A DNA stretch of 34,895 nucleotides from Winogradskyella sp. (GTDB taxonomy: Bacteria > Bacteroidota > Bacteroidia > Flavobacteriales > Flavobacteriaceae): contig NZ_JABSST010000033.1 in the NCBI RefSeq assembly GCF_013213975.1, positions 1 through 34,895 on the forward strand, given 5' to 3'. The stretch's first letter is position 1. Every line of letters starts with the position of its first letter. Below, piece by piece: positions 1 through 7,584 of the stretch. A model generated the notes under the pieces. It had not been told where the DNA came from and did not search any database. It saw nothing but the letters and a program-made list of their open reading frames with translations. A program made the position numbers and the translations under genes.

Positions 1-642
1 TTTATCATCTATGCTATCTAAACAAATAACAGAAAAACTATCTGCTAAACACATCATAACATTGGTATGATAGATGGCTAGTCGTTCGCCCTCAACAGTC
101 TGATTCGCAGTAAAAATAACGGGTGAACATTCAAAATCTTCACAGAATTCAATAAACAAATCTTCATCTGCTCTTGGCGATAAAGCGCAATATGCTTTTT
201 GATTGACACGATCCATGATAATACTACCTGTACCCTCCAAAAAAATACCTTCGTCTTCAGCTGATGTATAGTCGATAATAGTTTCAATTTTAAACCCTTC
301 ATCTTCAAGTCTCAAAAAAATTTCCTCACGTCTTTCTAACCGTCTATTTTCAGCAAACATTGGGTATATTGCCACATTACCATTTTTATGGAAGCTTACC
401 CAATTATTGGGAAAGATTGAATCAGGCGTATCACTATCTAGATCATCAGATTCTACGATAACATTAACTCCAACTCCTTGTAATTTTTCAACAAAAGCAT
501 CAAATTCAGCCTGAGCTTTTGCATTGATTTTGGCATTTTTTAAATCGATATCTTCCTGAAAATAATTATTGACAGCGGTTTGCTCATTCATCCTAAAATT
601 AACAGGACGAATCATCAAAATAGTATCTGTAGACTGTTGCAT
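1..642 (-). CDS. ctlX: CtlX-type citrulline/arginine deiminase-superfamily hydrolase (partial, 3' end cut by window)
   Basis: An open frame of 214 codons starts at ATG 642 and runs off the left edge, so the C-terminal part is missing. The protein belongs to the guanidino-modifying (pentein) superfamily that includes arginine deiminase, and most resembles the group annotated as citrulline utilization hydrolase CtlX. Visible marks are MIRPVNFRMNEQT near the N-terminus (residues 10-22), FPNNW (77-81), the acidic stretch EGTGS with a following D (136-144) and HTN (192-194), which match the conserved Asn/Asp, Glu-Asp and His positions of the fold. The nucleophilic Cys expected near the C-terminus lies outside the window. 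It likely hydrolyses a guanidino or ureido compound such as citrulline or arginine; the substrate cannot be told from sequence alone. It is divergent from the peptidase gene to the right. Confidence 0.8.
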   Translation of the reverse strand, partial: MQQSTDTILMIRPVNFRMNEQTAVNNYFQEDIDLKNAKINAKAQAEFDAFVEKLQGVGVNVIVESDDLDSDTPDSIFPNNWVSFHKNGNVAIYPMFAENRRLERREEIFLRLEDEGFKIETIIDYTSAEDEGIFLEGTGSIIMDRVNQKAYCALSPRADEDLFIEFCEDFECSPVIFTANQTVEGERLAIYHTNVMMCLADSFSVICLDSIDDK

Positions 643-714
643 TTTGAGGTATTAAAAGTCCCGTAAAATTACTCTTTTTACATTTCAAAAATCACAGATT
701 CATATTAATTTCTT

Positions 715-722
715 TAAGTTTG
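715..722 (+). promoter_or_regulatory. Bacteroidota -7 promoter box before the M14 peptidase gene
   Basis: TAAGTTTG matches the TAnnTTTG consensus known for the primary sigma factor of Bacteroides and Flavobacterium. It lies 19 nt before the ATG at 742. I see no good TTTG at the expected distance upstream, so only half of the promoter is supported. Confidence 0.4.
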
Positions 723-741
723 AAAAACAATCTAACTTCCT

Positions 742-2493
742 ATGAAAAAACTATTTATTCTACTCTTGTTAATTTCCTCATGTTCAGATAAATCAGGAAA
801 TAACTCCGATGCCACATCAGAAATTGATTTTACAACAGTGTTTGAAAAATCGAATGGGCTAGAAACAGCAACCTATGATGAAACGATTCAATTCTATTTG
901 AATCTATCTGAAGAATTTGATGAGATTTCAATTCGAGAAATAGGAGAAACAGATTCTGGGAAACCACTTCATATTGTAACCTTAAATATGGCAGGTGGAT
1001 CTGATGATTTTGATGCTTTAAGATCTAATCATAGAATTATGCTCATCAATAATGGGATACATCCAGGAGAATCTGATGGTATTGATGCCACGATGATGTT
1101 ATATCGCGATATTGTTCAAGGTAAAATAGAAGCACCGAAGCAGACCATTTTAGTAACGATACCAATATATAATGTTGGTGGGAGTTTAAATAGGAATTCA
1201 GGTACAAGAACCAACCAAAATGGCCCGAAAGAATATGGTTTTAGAGGAAATGCTCGCAATTATGACCTCAATAGGGATTTTATAAAATCAGACACTAAGA
1301 ATGCACGAACCTTTGCACAAATATTTCATTTAGTTCAGCCCGATGTTTTTATTGACAACCATGTTAGTAATGGTGCCGATTATCAATACATATTAACCCA
1401 TTTATTTACACAGCATAATAAATTAGGTGGAGTATTAGGGGACTATTTGCACACGGAAATAATGCCATTGTTAGAGAAAAAATTAGAAGATAAATCTTGG
1501 GATATTACACCTTATGTCAATGTTTTTAACCGCACTCCAGAATCAGGATTTTCTCAGTTTATGGACTCTCCACGCTATTCAACAGGTTATACAACGCTCT
1601 TTAACACATTAGGCATGATGGTAGAAACACACATGTTAAAACCATACAAACAACGTGTGGAAGGCACCTATGAATTAATGAAAAGTATGATTGAAATCAC
1701 TGAAGAACAAGGAGGTAGAATTACCCAAATTAGACGTAACCAATCAAAAACATGGAAACAAGGATCAAGTTATCCATTGTCCTGGGCAATAGACACAACA
1801 CAATCTTCGACATTAAAATTTAAAGGTTATGAAGGATTTATGATACCAAGCGACCTAACAGGTGCACAACGATTAAAATATGATAGAACGAAACCATATA
1901 TTAAAGATGTTAGTTATCAAAACTATTTTAAACCTTCTAGTGAAGTTACTATTCCAAAGGCCTATGTTATTCCTCAAGGATGGCATAATGTCATTGAACT
2001 GTTATCACTAAATCAGGTTGAACTAACTCAAATTAAGAAAGATACTTTACTTAATGTCGAATCATACAGAATAGAAGATTATGACACACGACCTAATGCT
2101 TACGAAGGTCATTATTTACACTACAATACCAAAGTAAAATCATCGGAGCAAAAAATAAAATTCAGAAAAGGTGACTATATCATCAGTACTGACCAAAAAG
2201 CTTTACGTTACTTACTAGAAACGCTTGAGCCAACTGGCCCTGATTCGTTTTTTAATTGGAATTTCTTTGATACTATCTTACAGCAAAAAGAAGGATTTTC
2301 TCCTTACATATGGGAAGATAGAGCTAAAATGGTACTAAGAACAAATCCTAAATTACAAATTGAATATAATATAAAGGTCAGTTATGATGAGGAATTTGCT
2401 AATAACTGGTATGCCCAACTTGATTGGATTCATAAAAAAAGTAACAATTATGAAAAAGCGCATTTACAATATCCTGTTTATCGCTTAAATTAA
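742..2493 (+). CDS. M14-family zinc carboxypeptidase, predicted lipoprotein
   Basis: 583 aa. The N-terminus is a lipoprotein signal peptide with lipobox ISSC (Cys14), so the mature enzyme should be lipid-anchored in the periplasm or outer membrane. The peptidase M14 fold is indicated by HPGE (zinc ligands H107 and E110), a conserved block around NARNYDLNRDF (170-180, substrate-binding Asn/Arg), DNH (third zinc ligand H207) and METH-like VETH with E295 as the probable general base. It probably trims C-terminal residues from peptides or cell-wall peptides; specificity is not evident. After the catalytic domain (about 45-320) comes a C-terminal region of about 260 residues that I do not recognise. 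It is monocistronic: a promoter box sits just upstream and a hairpin terminator just downstream. Confidence is high for the family and low for the substrate. Confidence 0.88.
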   Translation: MKKLFILLLLISSCSDKSGNNSDATSEIDFTTVFEKSNGLETATYDETIQFYLNLSEEFDEISIREIGETDSGKPLHIVTLNMAGGSDDFDALRSNHRIMLINNGIHPGESDGIDATMMLYRDIVQGKIEAPKQTILVTIPIYNVGGSLNRNSGTRTNQNGPKEYGFRGNARNYDLNRDFIKSDTKNARTFAQIFHLVQPDVFIDNHVSNGADYQYILTHLFTQHNKLGGVLGDYLHTEIMPLLEKKLEDKSWDITPYVNVFNRTPESGFSQFMDSPRYSTGYTTLFNTLGMMVETHMLKPYKQRVEGTYELMKSMIEITEEQGGRITQIRRNQSKTWKQGSSYPLSWAIDTTQSSTLKFKGYEGFMIPSDLTGAQRLKYDRTKPYIKDVSYQNYFKPSSEVTIPKAYVIPQGWHNVIELLSLNQVELTQIKKDTLLNVESYRIEDYDTRPNAYEGHYLHYNTKVKSSEQKIKFRKGDYIISTDQKALRYLLETLEPTGPDSFFNWNFFDTILQQKEGFSPYIWEDRAKMVLRTNPKLQIEYNIKVSYDEEFANNWYAQLDWIHKKSNNYEKAHLQYPVYRLN

Positions 2494-2499
2494 AACTAA

Positions 2500-2525
2500 A
2501 AAGCCACCATTTCCATGGTGGCTTT
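2500..2525. terminator. Bidirectional terminator hairpin
   Basis: Perfect 11-bp inverted repeat AAAGCCACCAT / ATGGTGGCTTT with loop TTCC. The A/T ends give a short T run on each strand, so it can serve both the peptidase gene ending at 2493 (+) and the T9SS protein ending at 2557 (-). Confidence 0.8.
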
Positions 2526-2556
2526 AAAGCATAAGTCGAAGTATTTATTAATACTA

Positions 2557-4476
2557 TTAATTTACTTGAACTTTGGTCGTGAAGTTTCTAAATTTCGAGG
2601 TGAGTTGAACAATATATGTCCCAATACTTAGATTACTCATTTCTATCTGATGTCTATCAGTAGATAATGTTGTAATTACTCCACGTTTTAATAATCTACC
2701 TTGCATATCTACAATAGTATAGCTTACGATTTCGTCTTCTACTAATATTGTATTGATATTTAATGTTGTTTTAACTGGATTTGGATAAACGACTGTTTTT
2801 GTAAATTCTGCTAACATCGCATCTTCAAAACTTTGATAATCGTCATACTGATTCACCCAATCATTAACTGCATCACCTTGTGAATTTCTTCCAAACCCAA
2901 AGTAGAAATTAAATATATCACAGAACCACCCTGGTAACACTAAATTTACAGCACCCTGAACATCTAATGAAGCACAAATCTCTCCTCCACCCTGTTGAAT
3001 TAAAGGTAGAACATCAAAAGCTGTTGTCTGTCCAAATTGTACGATACTTAAGTCTAAAGTGCTTGGATCGTAAACGAGACTGTGAATTCTGTAGAAACCA
3101 ACATTATCAATTTCAAATTCTGGTGTTGCAGATACATCTAATATGGTAAAGTTAAATGCATTTGTCAGAACAAATAATTGCTGATAACCACTTGGAATAA
3201 CGGCTGCTTGCACTGCTTCAGCATAAATTGTAGCGACACCGTTATCTAAGCACTGAATTGGTTGATACGAATATAAACTTCCAGCGAATGCATTGCATTC
3301 GTCGCTAGCTTCCCCTACATGAATCGGTGCTCCAGCCACATCTAATGAGGCACATAAATCACCCCCACCTTGAACTAATAAACTATTAACATCAAAGCCT
3401 GTTGTTACTCCTGGTACAACGACACTTAAATCTAAACCTGTTGGATAGACTAACGTATGGATCGTGTAATCCCCTGCTTCTGTTACTGTAAAGTCTGGTG
3501 TGCCGTTAACCTGCTCAATAAGTAAACCTTCACCACTGGTCAATACAAATAACGTACTGTAACCCTCCGGTACATTGGCATCACCATTCGGTGTCGCGCT
3601 TAACATCGCATCACCACCTGATAACTCTAAACTACTCTCTACCGCTGTTAAGGTCCCTGCATCTGGATTTGTAATCGTGATTGGTGCTCCTGCTACATCT
3701 AATGAGCCACATAACTCTCCGCCGCCTTGAATCAATAAGCCATTAACATCAAAGCCTGTCGTTACTCCTGGTACAACCACACTTAAGTCTAAATCACTTG
3801 GGTATACAAAACCGTGGATCGTATATAAGCCACCACCTACTACCGTAAAGTCTGGTGTGCCATTAACTTGCTCAATTACTAAACCTTCCCCACTAGTCAA
3901 TACATATAACGTACTATAGCCGTCTGGTACAAACGAATCCCCATTAGCCGTAGCACTGATCATAACCTCACCTGTACTACATACCTCTGACATCACTGCA
4001 CTCACAGTGCCTGCGTCTGCCAAGCATGGCTCTTGATTCCCTAAAGTGAATGTGATGGTTTCAGAATCGCATTGAAATCCCTGAGCATTGTCAAGAAAAT
4101 AAACAGTTGCAGTAACTTCGAAGGTACCTAAACCTATATCCCAATCACCGTTTCCAGCTGGAAAGGTATAAGGAACAATATTTTCGATGATTTCATAAGT
4201 TTGATTAGTGTCAAGATTGAGAACTTCATATCGCACACTTTGAACATATCCATGAATATTTACTTGAACATAAAAATGTCCAGGCAAATCATCAAAGACG
4301 TAAATTTCATCGTCTTGAATTTGTATGGATTCATGGCCATTAGTAAACTCAAAATTCTCAATGTCACCACATACAAGAGAATTTGTTTGACCAAATCCAA
4401 ACAAAAAAAGACTAAAAAACAAAACAAGTAGGTAACCTTTCAGATTTGGGGTCTGAAGAATAGATTTGCTTTTCAT
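2557..4476 (-). CDS. Secreted modular protein with C-terminal T9SS type A sorting domain
   Basis: 639 aa. A Sec signal peptide is visible at residues 1-30 (basic start, hydrophobic LLVLFFSLFLFGF). Residues 30-150 form an N-terminal domain with beta-rich composition. Three tandem modules of about 118 residues follow, at roughly 151-268, 271-387 and 394-513; each has the pattern GYSTLYVLT, a TP(D/E)F motif, YTIH, a LDLS..V..G.TT.FDV segment and a closing GGG(E/D)(L/I)C.SLDV.GA. A short linker (514-560) leads to the C-terminal sorting domain, recognisable by VVYPNPV (562-568), DMQGR, LSIGTYIVQL and the final VQVN. The protein should be exported by type IX secretion and then released or anchored at the surface. 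No catalytic motif is seen, so an adhesion or structural role is only a guess. Modules 1 and 2 are far more alike than either is to module 3. Confidence 0.88.
   Translation of the reverse strand: MKSKSILQTPNLKGYLLVLFFSLFLFGFGQTNSLVCGDIENFEFTNGHESIQIQDDEIYVFDDLPGHFYVQVNIHGYVQSVRYEVLNLDTNQTYEIIENIVPYTFPAGNGDWDIGLGTFEVTATVYFLDNAQGFQCDSETITFTLGNQEPCLADAGTVSAVMSEVCSTGEVMISATANGDSFVPDGYSTLYVLTSGEGLVIEQVNGTPDFTVVGGGLYTIHGFVYPSDLDLSVVVPGVTTGFDVNGLLIQGGGELCGSLDVAGAPITITNPDAGTLTAVESSLELSGGDAMLSATPNGDANVPEGYSTLFVLTSGEGLLIEQVNGTPDFTVTEAGDYTIHTLVYPTGLDLSVVVPGVTTGFDVNSLLVQGGGDLCASLDVAGAPIHVGEASDECNAFAGSLYSYQPIQCLDNGVATIYAEAVQAAVIPSGYQQLFVLTNAFNFTILDVSATPEFEIDNVGFYRIHSLVYDPSTLDLSIVQFGQTTAFDVLPLIQQGGGEICASLDVQGAVNLVLPGWFCDIFNFYFGFGRNSQGDAVNDWVNQYDDYQSFEDAMLAEFTKTVVYPNPVKTTLNINTILVEDEIVSYTIVDMQGRLLKRGVITTLSTDRHQIEMSNLSIGTYIVQLTSKFRNFTTKVQVN
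2938..4026 (-). repeat. Three tandem ~118-residue coding modules
   Basis: Module 1 covers about 4026-3673, module 2 about 3666-3316 and module 3 about 3297-2938. Comparing 3841-3930 with 3484-3573 by eye gives about 12 mismatches in 90 bases, including mostly silent changes. Module 3 aligns only at protein level. This indicates one old and one recent duplication. Confidence 0.85.
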
Positions 4477-4594
4477 TGCTTTTTGTTTAATTGTTCATGT
4501 ATAAAATTAAACAAAATAGTATGAGGAAAAATTGGGACCCTCAAATTTTAAGAAACATTAACAAGAAATCGAATAAATTTAACTTTTCTAAAAA

Positions 4595-5185
4595 TTAAAT
4601 GGCTTTAACCAGTAATTTAATATTGGCATAGCTATTTTCAAGTGCTTTAAGGGATTCTTTGTGATTTAACCACTTAACCTTGGTTATACCCTCCTTAGTC
4701 TGTGGATATAATTTTCCTTCAAATTCGGTTTTCATTTCAAACCAGTAGGTTACTTTAATTTTATGCTTCCCGTTACGTTTAAAGATATGGTAAGTAATAG
4801 GCAAAGCCTTTGTTATTTTTAATCCATCTACACCAGTCTCTTCCTCTACTTCTCTAATAGCTGTTTCTTCAATTGATTCTTTTCCTTCGACCTTACCTTT
4901 TGGTAAGTCCCATTTTTTATTTCTGTAAATAAAGAGCACTTCATTATTGGAATTATAAACCTTTCCACCACCAGCAATTACATTTGGCAAAAGCTTAAGA
5001 AAGTGTTTTAAGAGCTTATCAGGATTATCATGAATTAATCGTACCGCTTTTAAATCTGTAGTATTAAGCATTTTAATAACTTTTCCAACATTTACAGATT
5101 TGAGTAGAAAGGATTTAAAATCTGTTTCCCTCTCAACTTTGGTGGTTAAAATGATTGGTTTATCACCTACGTAAATTGTATACAT
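4595..5185 (-). CDS. NUDIX hydrolase with N-terminal extension
   Basis: 196 aa. The Nudix box is complete at residues 97-119 (G97, E103, R111-E112, E115-E116, G118), so the protein should be an active Mg-dependent hydrolase of nucleoside diphosphate-linked compounds. The preceding WDLPKGK (92-98) is typical of enzymes acting on bulky or ADP-ribose-like substrates, but the substrate cannot be fixed. Residues 1-68 form an extra region before the Nudix fold that I do not recognise; it contains a repeated pattern of charged and hydrophobic residues and no signal peptide. The gene is divergent from pyrE across a 119-nt region. No convincing terminator follows it; only a weak A/T stem lies near 4575-4595. 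Confidence 0.88.
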   Translation of the reverse strand: MYTIYVGDKPIILTTKVERETDFKSFLLKSVNVGKVIKMLNTTDLKAVRLIHDNPDKLLKHFLKLLPNVIAGGGKVYNSNNEVLFIYRNKKWDLPKGKVEGKESIEETAIREVEEETGVDGLKITKALPITYHIFKRNGKHKIKVTYWFEMKTEFEGKLYPQTKEGITKVKWLNHKESLKALENSYANIKLLVKAI

Positions 5186-5292
5186 CTGTTTGGTCAGTTA
5201 CAGCTTAATACTGTAAATGTATAATTTTTACTAGAAATTATATTGGTCAAAAATTAAATTAAAATTAAAATTTCTTAGGCTTTAAAATTGCT

Positions 5293-5300
5293 TAATTTTG
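5293..5300 (+). promoter_or_regulatory. -7 promoter box immediately upstream of pyrE
   Basis: TAATTTTG matches TAnnTTTG and ends only 4 nt before the pyrE ATG at 5305. If used, transcription would begin at or within a few bases of the start codon, giving a nearly leaderless mRNA. No good -33 TTTG is seen. Confidence 0.4.
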
Positions 5301-5304
5301 TAAC

Positions 5305-5949
5305 ATGATTTTTAATAAAGAGACCGCTAAAAAAACCGCAGAAGTTTTATTACAAATTAACGCGATAAAACTACAACCAACAGAACCATTTACTTGGGCT
5401 TCAGGATGGAAGTCACCAATTTATTGCGATAATAGAATTGTATTGTCTTACCCTTTAATTCGAAATTATATTAGGGAAACCATGGCCAAACATATTGAAG
5501 ATTATTATGGTAAACCAGATGTTATTGCAGGAGTTGCAACAGGCGCTATAGGCATTGGTTCCTTGGTTGCAGACTACTTAAACCTTCCATTTGTTTATGT
5601 TAGACCAGAAGCCAAAAAGCATGGTCGTAAAAATCAAATTGAAGGTCATGTTACCAAAGGGCAAAACGTTGTCGTAGTTGAAGATTTGATAAGTACTGGA
5701 AAAAGTAGCTTGAATGCTGTGACTGCTCTTAGAGAAGCAGAAGTAAATATTAAGGGAATGGTTGCTATTTTTTCTTACGGCTTTAAGGTGGCGTCTGACA
5801 ATTTTGAAAACGCTGGAGTTGAGCTTCATACGCTGGGTAATTACGAAAATTTGTTGGAACAAGCACTTGACACTAATTATATTACAAAAAGTCAACAAGA
5901 CATTTTAGCACAATGGAATGCAAATCCAAGTGAATGGAACGCTAATTGA
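5305..5949 (+). CDS. pyrE: Orotate phosphoribosyltransferase
   Basis: 214 aa, the usual length for the family. It transfers the phosphoribosyl group of PRPP to orotate, giving OMP in de novo pyrimidine synthesis. The PRPP-binding loop VVVVEDLISTGKSS is at residues 122-135, with the orotate-side motif FTWASGWKSPIY at 29-40 and the mobile catalytic-loop region RPEAKKHGRKNQIEG at 100-114. The next gene (SRPBCC protein) starts 28 nt downstream on the same strand and is probably cotranscribed. carA, also of pyrimidine/arginine synthesis, lies 10 kb away on the other strand. Confidence 0.97.
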   Translation: MIFNKETAKKTAEVLLQINAIKLQPTEPFTWASGWKSPIYCDNRIVLSYPLIRNYIRETMAKHIEDYYGKPDVIAGVATGAIGIGSLVADYLNLPFVYVRPEAKKHGRKNQIEGHVTKGQNVVVVEDLISTGKSSLNAVTALREAEVNIKGMVAIFSYGFKVASDNFENAGVELHTLGNYENLLEQALDTNYITKSQQDILAQWNANPSEWNAN

Positions 5950-5977
5950 TTGTTATTTACAAAAAACTATTTTAATC

Positions 5978-6373
5978 ATGAATTTAGAATCACCAAAAGT
6001 AACTCTTGATAAGTCAGCTGAAGCAACTTTTAATTTTTTATCTGATGTAAAGAATTTTGAAAGTTTAATGCCAGAGAACATAAGTAAATTTGAAGTATTA
6101 GAAGACGATAAATTCTTATTCGCATTAAAAGGCATGCCAGAGATTGTTCTAAAGAAAAAAGAAGCAATCCCTAATAGTAAGATAGTTTTGGGCGCAGCTG
6201 GCGGAAAATTAGATTTTGCCTTAATTGGACACATTTTAGAAATTGACGCTAACAAAAGTGAAGTACAACTGGCATTTAGTGGGGAATTCAATGCCATGAT
6301 GGGTATGATGATAAAAGGACCTATTACTAAGTTTATTGAGACCTTAGCAACAAATATGAAGTCTGCAATTTAA
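5978..6373 (+). CDS. Small SRPBCC (START-like) fold protein
   Basis: 131 aa when started at ATG 5978. A longer in-frame start at 5918 would lie inside pyrE and add a stretch without resemblance to the family, so the internal ATG is preferred. The pattern LDKSAEATFNFLSDVKNFESLMPENISKFE near the N-terminus (in pieces 10-38) and the C-terminal helix GPITKFIETLATNMKS are typical of polyketide-cyclase/START-like ligand-binding proteins. The ligand is unknown. The gene follows pyrE closely. Its stop codon overlaps the stop of the convergent biotin ligase gene by 4 nt, leaving no room for a terminator between them. Confidence 0.8.
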   Translation: MNLESPKVTLDKSAEATFNFLSDVKNFESLMPENISKFEVLEDDKFLFALKGMPEIVLKKKEAIPNSKIVLGAAGGKLDFALIGHILEIDANKSEVQLAFSGEFNAMMGMMIKGPITKFIETLATNMKSAI

Positions 6374-7101
6374 TACAATAGGCTTACTTCCTTTAAATTA
6401 AAGGCCTTTATAATATCGTTCTCAGTCCACACCTTTAATTTACCAGTATGATCAACACCTTTGATAATTCCAGAAAAAACCTGATTATTTTGTAATTTAA
6501 AGGTTGATGGTTTTTCCATTCGAAATAGAAGAGATTCATATTCCCTTTTAATATCATCAAACTTTTGGGACTCTAAAGCTTCAAAATACATTGGTATTTC
6601 TTTTAGAATTGCAGACAGTAACTCCTCTTTATTATAAGTGTTTCCGGTAATCTGTTTTAATGAAGAAGCTTTTGGCAAGTTGTCAAATTGAATCTGATTT
6701 ACGTTAATTCCAAAGCCAATAACTGACCCCTGTAACTTGTTATTTTTTATGACATTTTCTATTAAAATGCCGCATATCTTTTTATCTGCTGACAAAATGT
6801 CGTTAGGCCATTTTATGCTCAATTTAGGGATTTTAAACCTTTCTAAAGCTGAATGAATTGCTAGAGCAATGCACATACTTATAAAATACTGCTTTTCAAC
6901 ATCGAACCCTGATAGCTCCTTAAACACACTAGCTGTAAGGTTTTTACCAGAATCCGAAATCCATGTTGATCCCATTTGACCACGACCATCCGTTTGCTTA
7001 TCTGCAACCACAACCGTAAAATCTTTTGGTAAATTAACTGAAGCCATCGCCTTTAGATAGGCGTTAGTAGAATCAATGGCATCAAGTTTGATTATATACA
7101 T
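6370..7101 (-). CDS. birA: Biotin--[acetyl-CoA-carboxylase] ligase
   Basis: 243 aa. It activates biotin with ATP and attaches it to the lysine of carboxyl-carrier proteins, the first needs being acetyl-CoA carboxylase and other biotin carboxylases. Visible motifs are DSTNAY (10-15), the biotinyl-AMP loop GRGQMGSTW (39-47) and KWPNDI (97-102) followed by KICGILIE. There is no N-terminal helix-turn-helix domain, so this is the monofunctional ligase and not the BirA repressor. It is divergent from rsfS and convergent with the SRPBCC gene, with a 4-nt overlap at the stop codons. Confidence 0.95.
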   Translation of the reverse strand: MYIIKLDAIDSTNAYLKAMASVNLPKDFTVVVADKQTDGRGQMGSTWISDSGKNLTASVFKELSGFDVEKQYFISMCIALAIHSALERFKIPKLSIKWPNDILSADKKICGILIENVIKNNKLQGSVIGFGINVNQIQFDNLPKASSLKQITGNTYNKEELLSAILKEIPMYFEALESQKFDDIKREYESLLFRMEKPSTFKLQNNQVFSGIIKGVDHTGKLKVWTENDIIKAFNLKEVSLLY

Positions 7102-7167
7102 GGTAAAAGCAGCGTTTTTTTATAGTTTTCTTATGAGAATAAGGGCAAACAAGAACTAAAAAAATAA

Positions 7168-7175
7168 TAACTTTG
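7168..7175 (+). promoter_or_regulatory. -7 promoter box before rsfS-ftsH
   Basis: TAACTTTG matches TAnnTTTG 20 nt before the rsfS ATG. A matching -33 element is not obvious. It would drive rsfS and ftsH together. Confidence 0.4.
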
Positions 7176-7195
7176 CGTAAATTTAAATTAATTTA

Positions 7196-7567
7196 ATGAC
7201 GAAAGAAAAAACCAATGCAGACCAACTCATTACAACAATCATTCTTGGTATTGAAGAGGTTAAGGGAAAAGAAATTACCATTTTAGATTTAAGAGAAATT
7301 GAAAATACCGTTTGCGACTATTTCATCATTTGTGAGGGTACTTCAAATACACAAGTAAACGCAATCGTTAATTCTATACAAAAACAAGTCAGTAAAAATA
7401 CAAAAGATAAGCCCTGGCACATTGAAGGAACAGATAATGCTGAATGGGTCTTATTAGATTATATAAATGTGGTCGTCCATGTCTTCCAAAAACATATCAG
7501 AGAATATTATGATATAGAAAGTCTTTGGGGAGATGCTAAAACGACACAAATTGAAACCAGTTACTAA
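7196..7567 (+). CDS. rsfS: Ribosome silencing factor RsfS
   Basis: 123 aa, the normal size for the RsfS/Iojap (DUF143) family. The protein binds ribosomal protein L14 on the large subunit and blocks subunit joining, lowering translation when nutrients are scarce. Diagnostic segments are the VCDYFIICEG block (about 39-48), KPWHIEG (77-83) and the WVLLDYINVVVHVF strand ending in YYDIE-LWGDA. ftsH starts 17 nt downstream and is probably in the same transcript. The presumed L14 partner (rplN) is encoded in this window as well. Confidence 0.95.
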   Translation: MTKEKTNADQLITTIILGIEEVKGKEITILDLREIENTVCDYFIICEGTSNTQVNAIVNSIQKQVSKNTKDKPWHIEGTDNAEWVLLDYINVVVHVFQKHIREYYDIESLWGDAKTTQIETSY

Positions 7568-7584
7568 AAAGAGAAGAGCTCATA

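Noticed and set aside
78..308. 76-codon ORF on the minus strand
   Set aside because: It overlaps the CtlX gene in another frame of the same strand, has no family resemblance, and the CtlX frame is open over its full length with clear motifs.
2938..4026. CRISPR-like or short tandem repeat array
   Set aside because: The repeats are about 118 codons long, in frame within a protein gene and not separated by spacers.
5918..5977. 20-codon N-terminal extension of the SRPBCC gene
   Set aside because: It lies largely within pyrE and its sequence is unlike the start of SRPBCC proteins; ATG 5978 is a better start.
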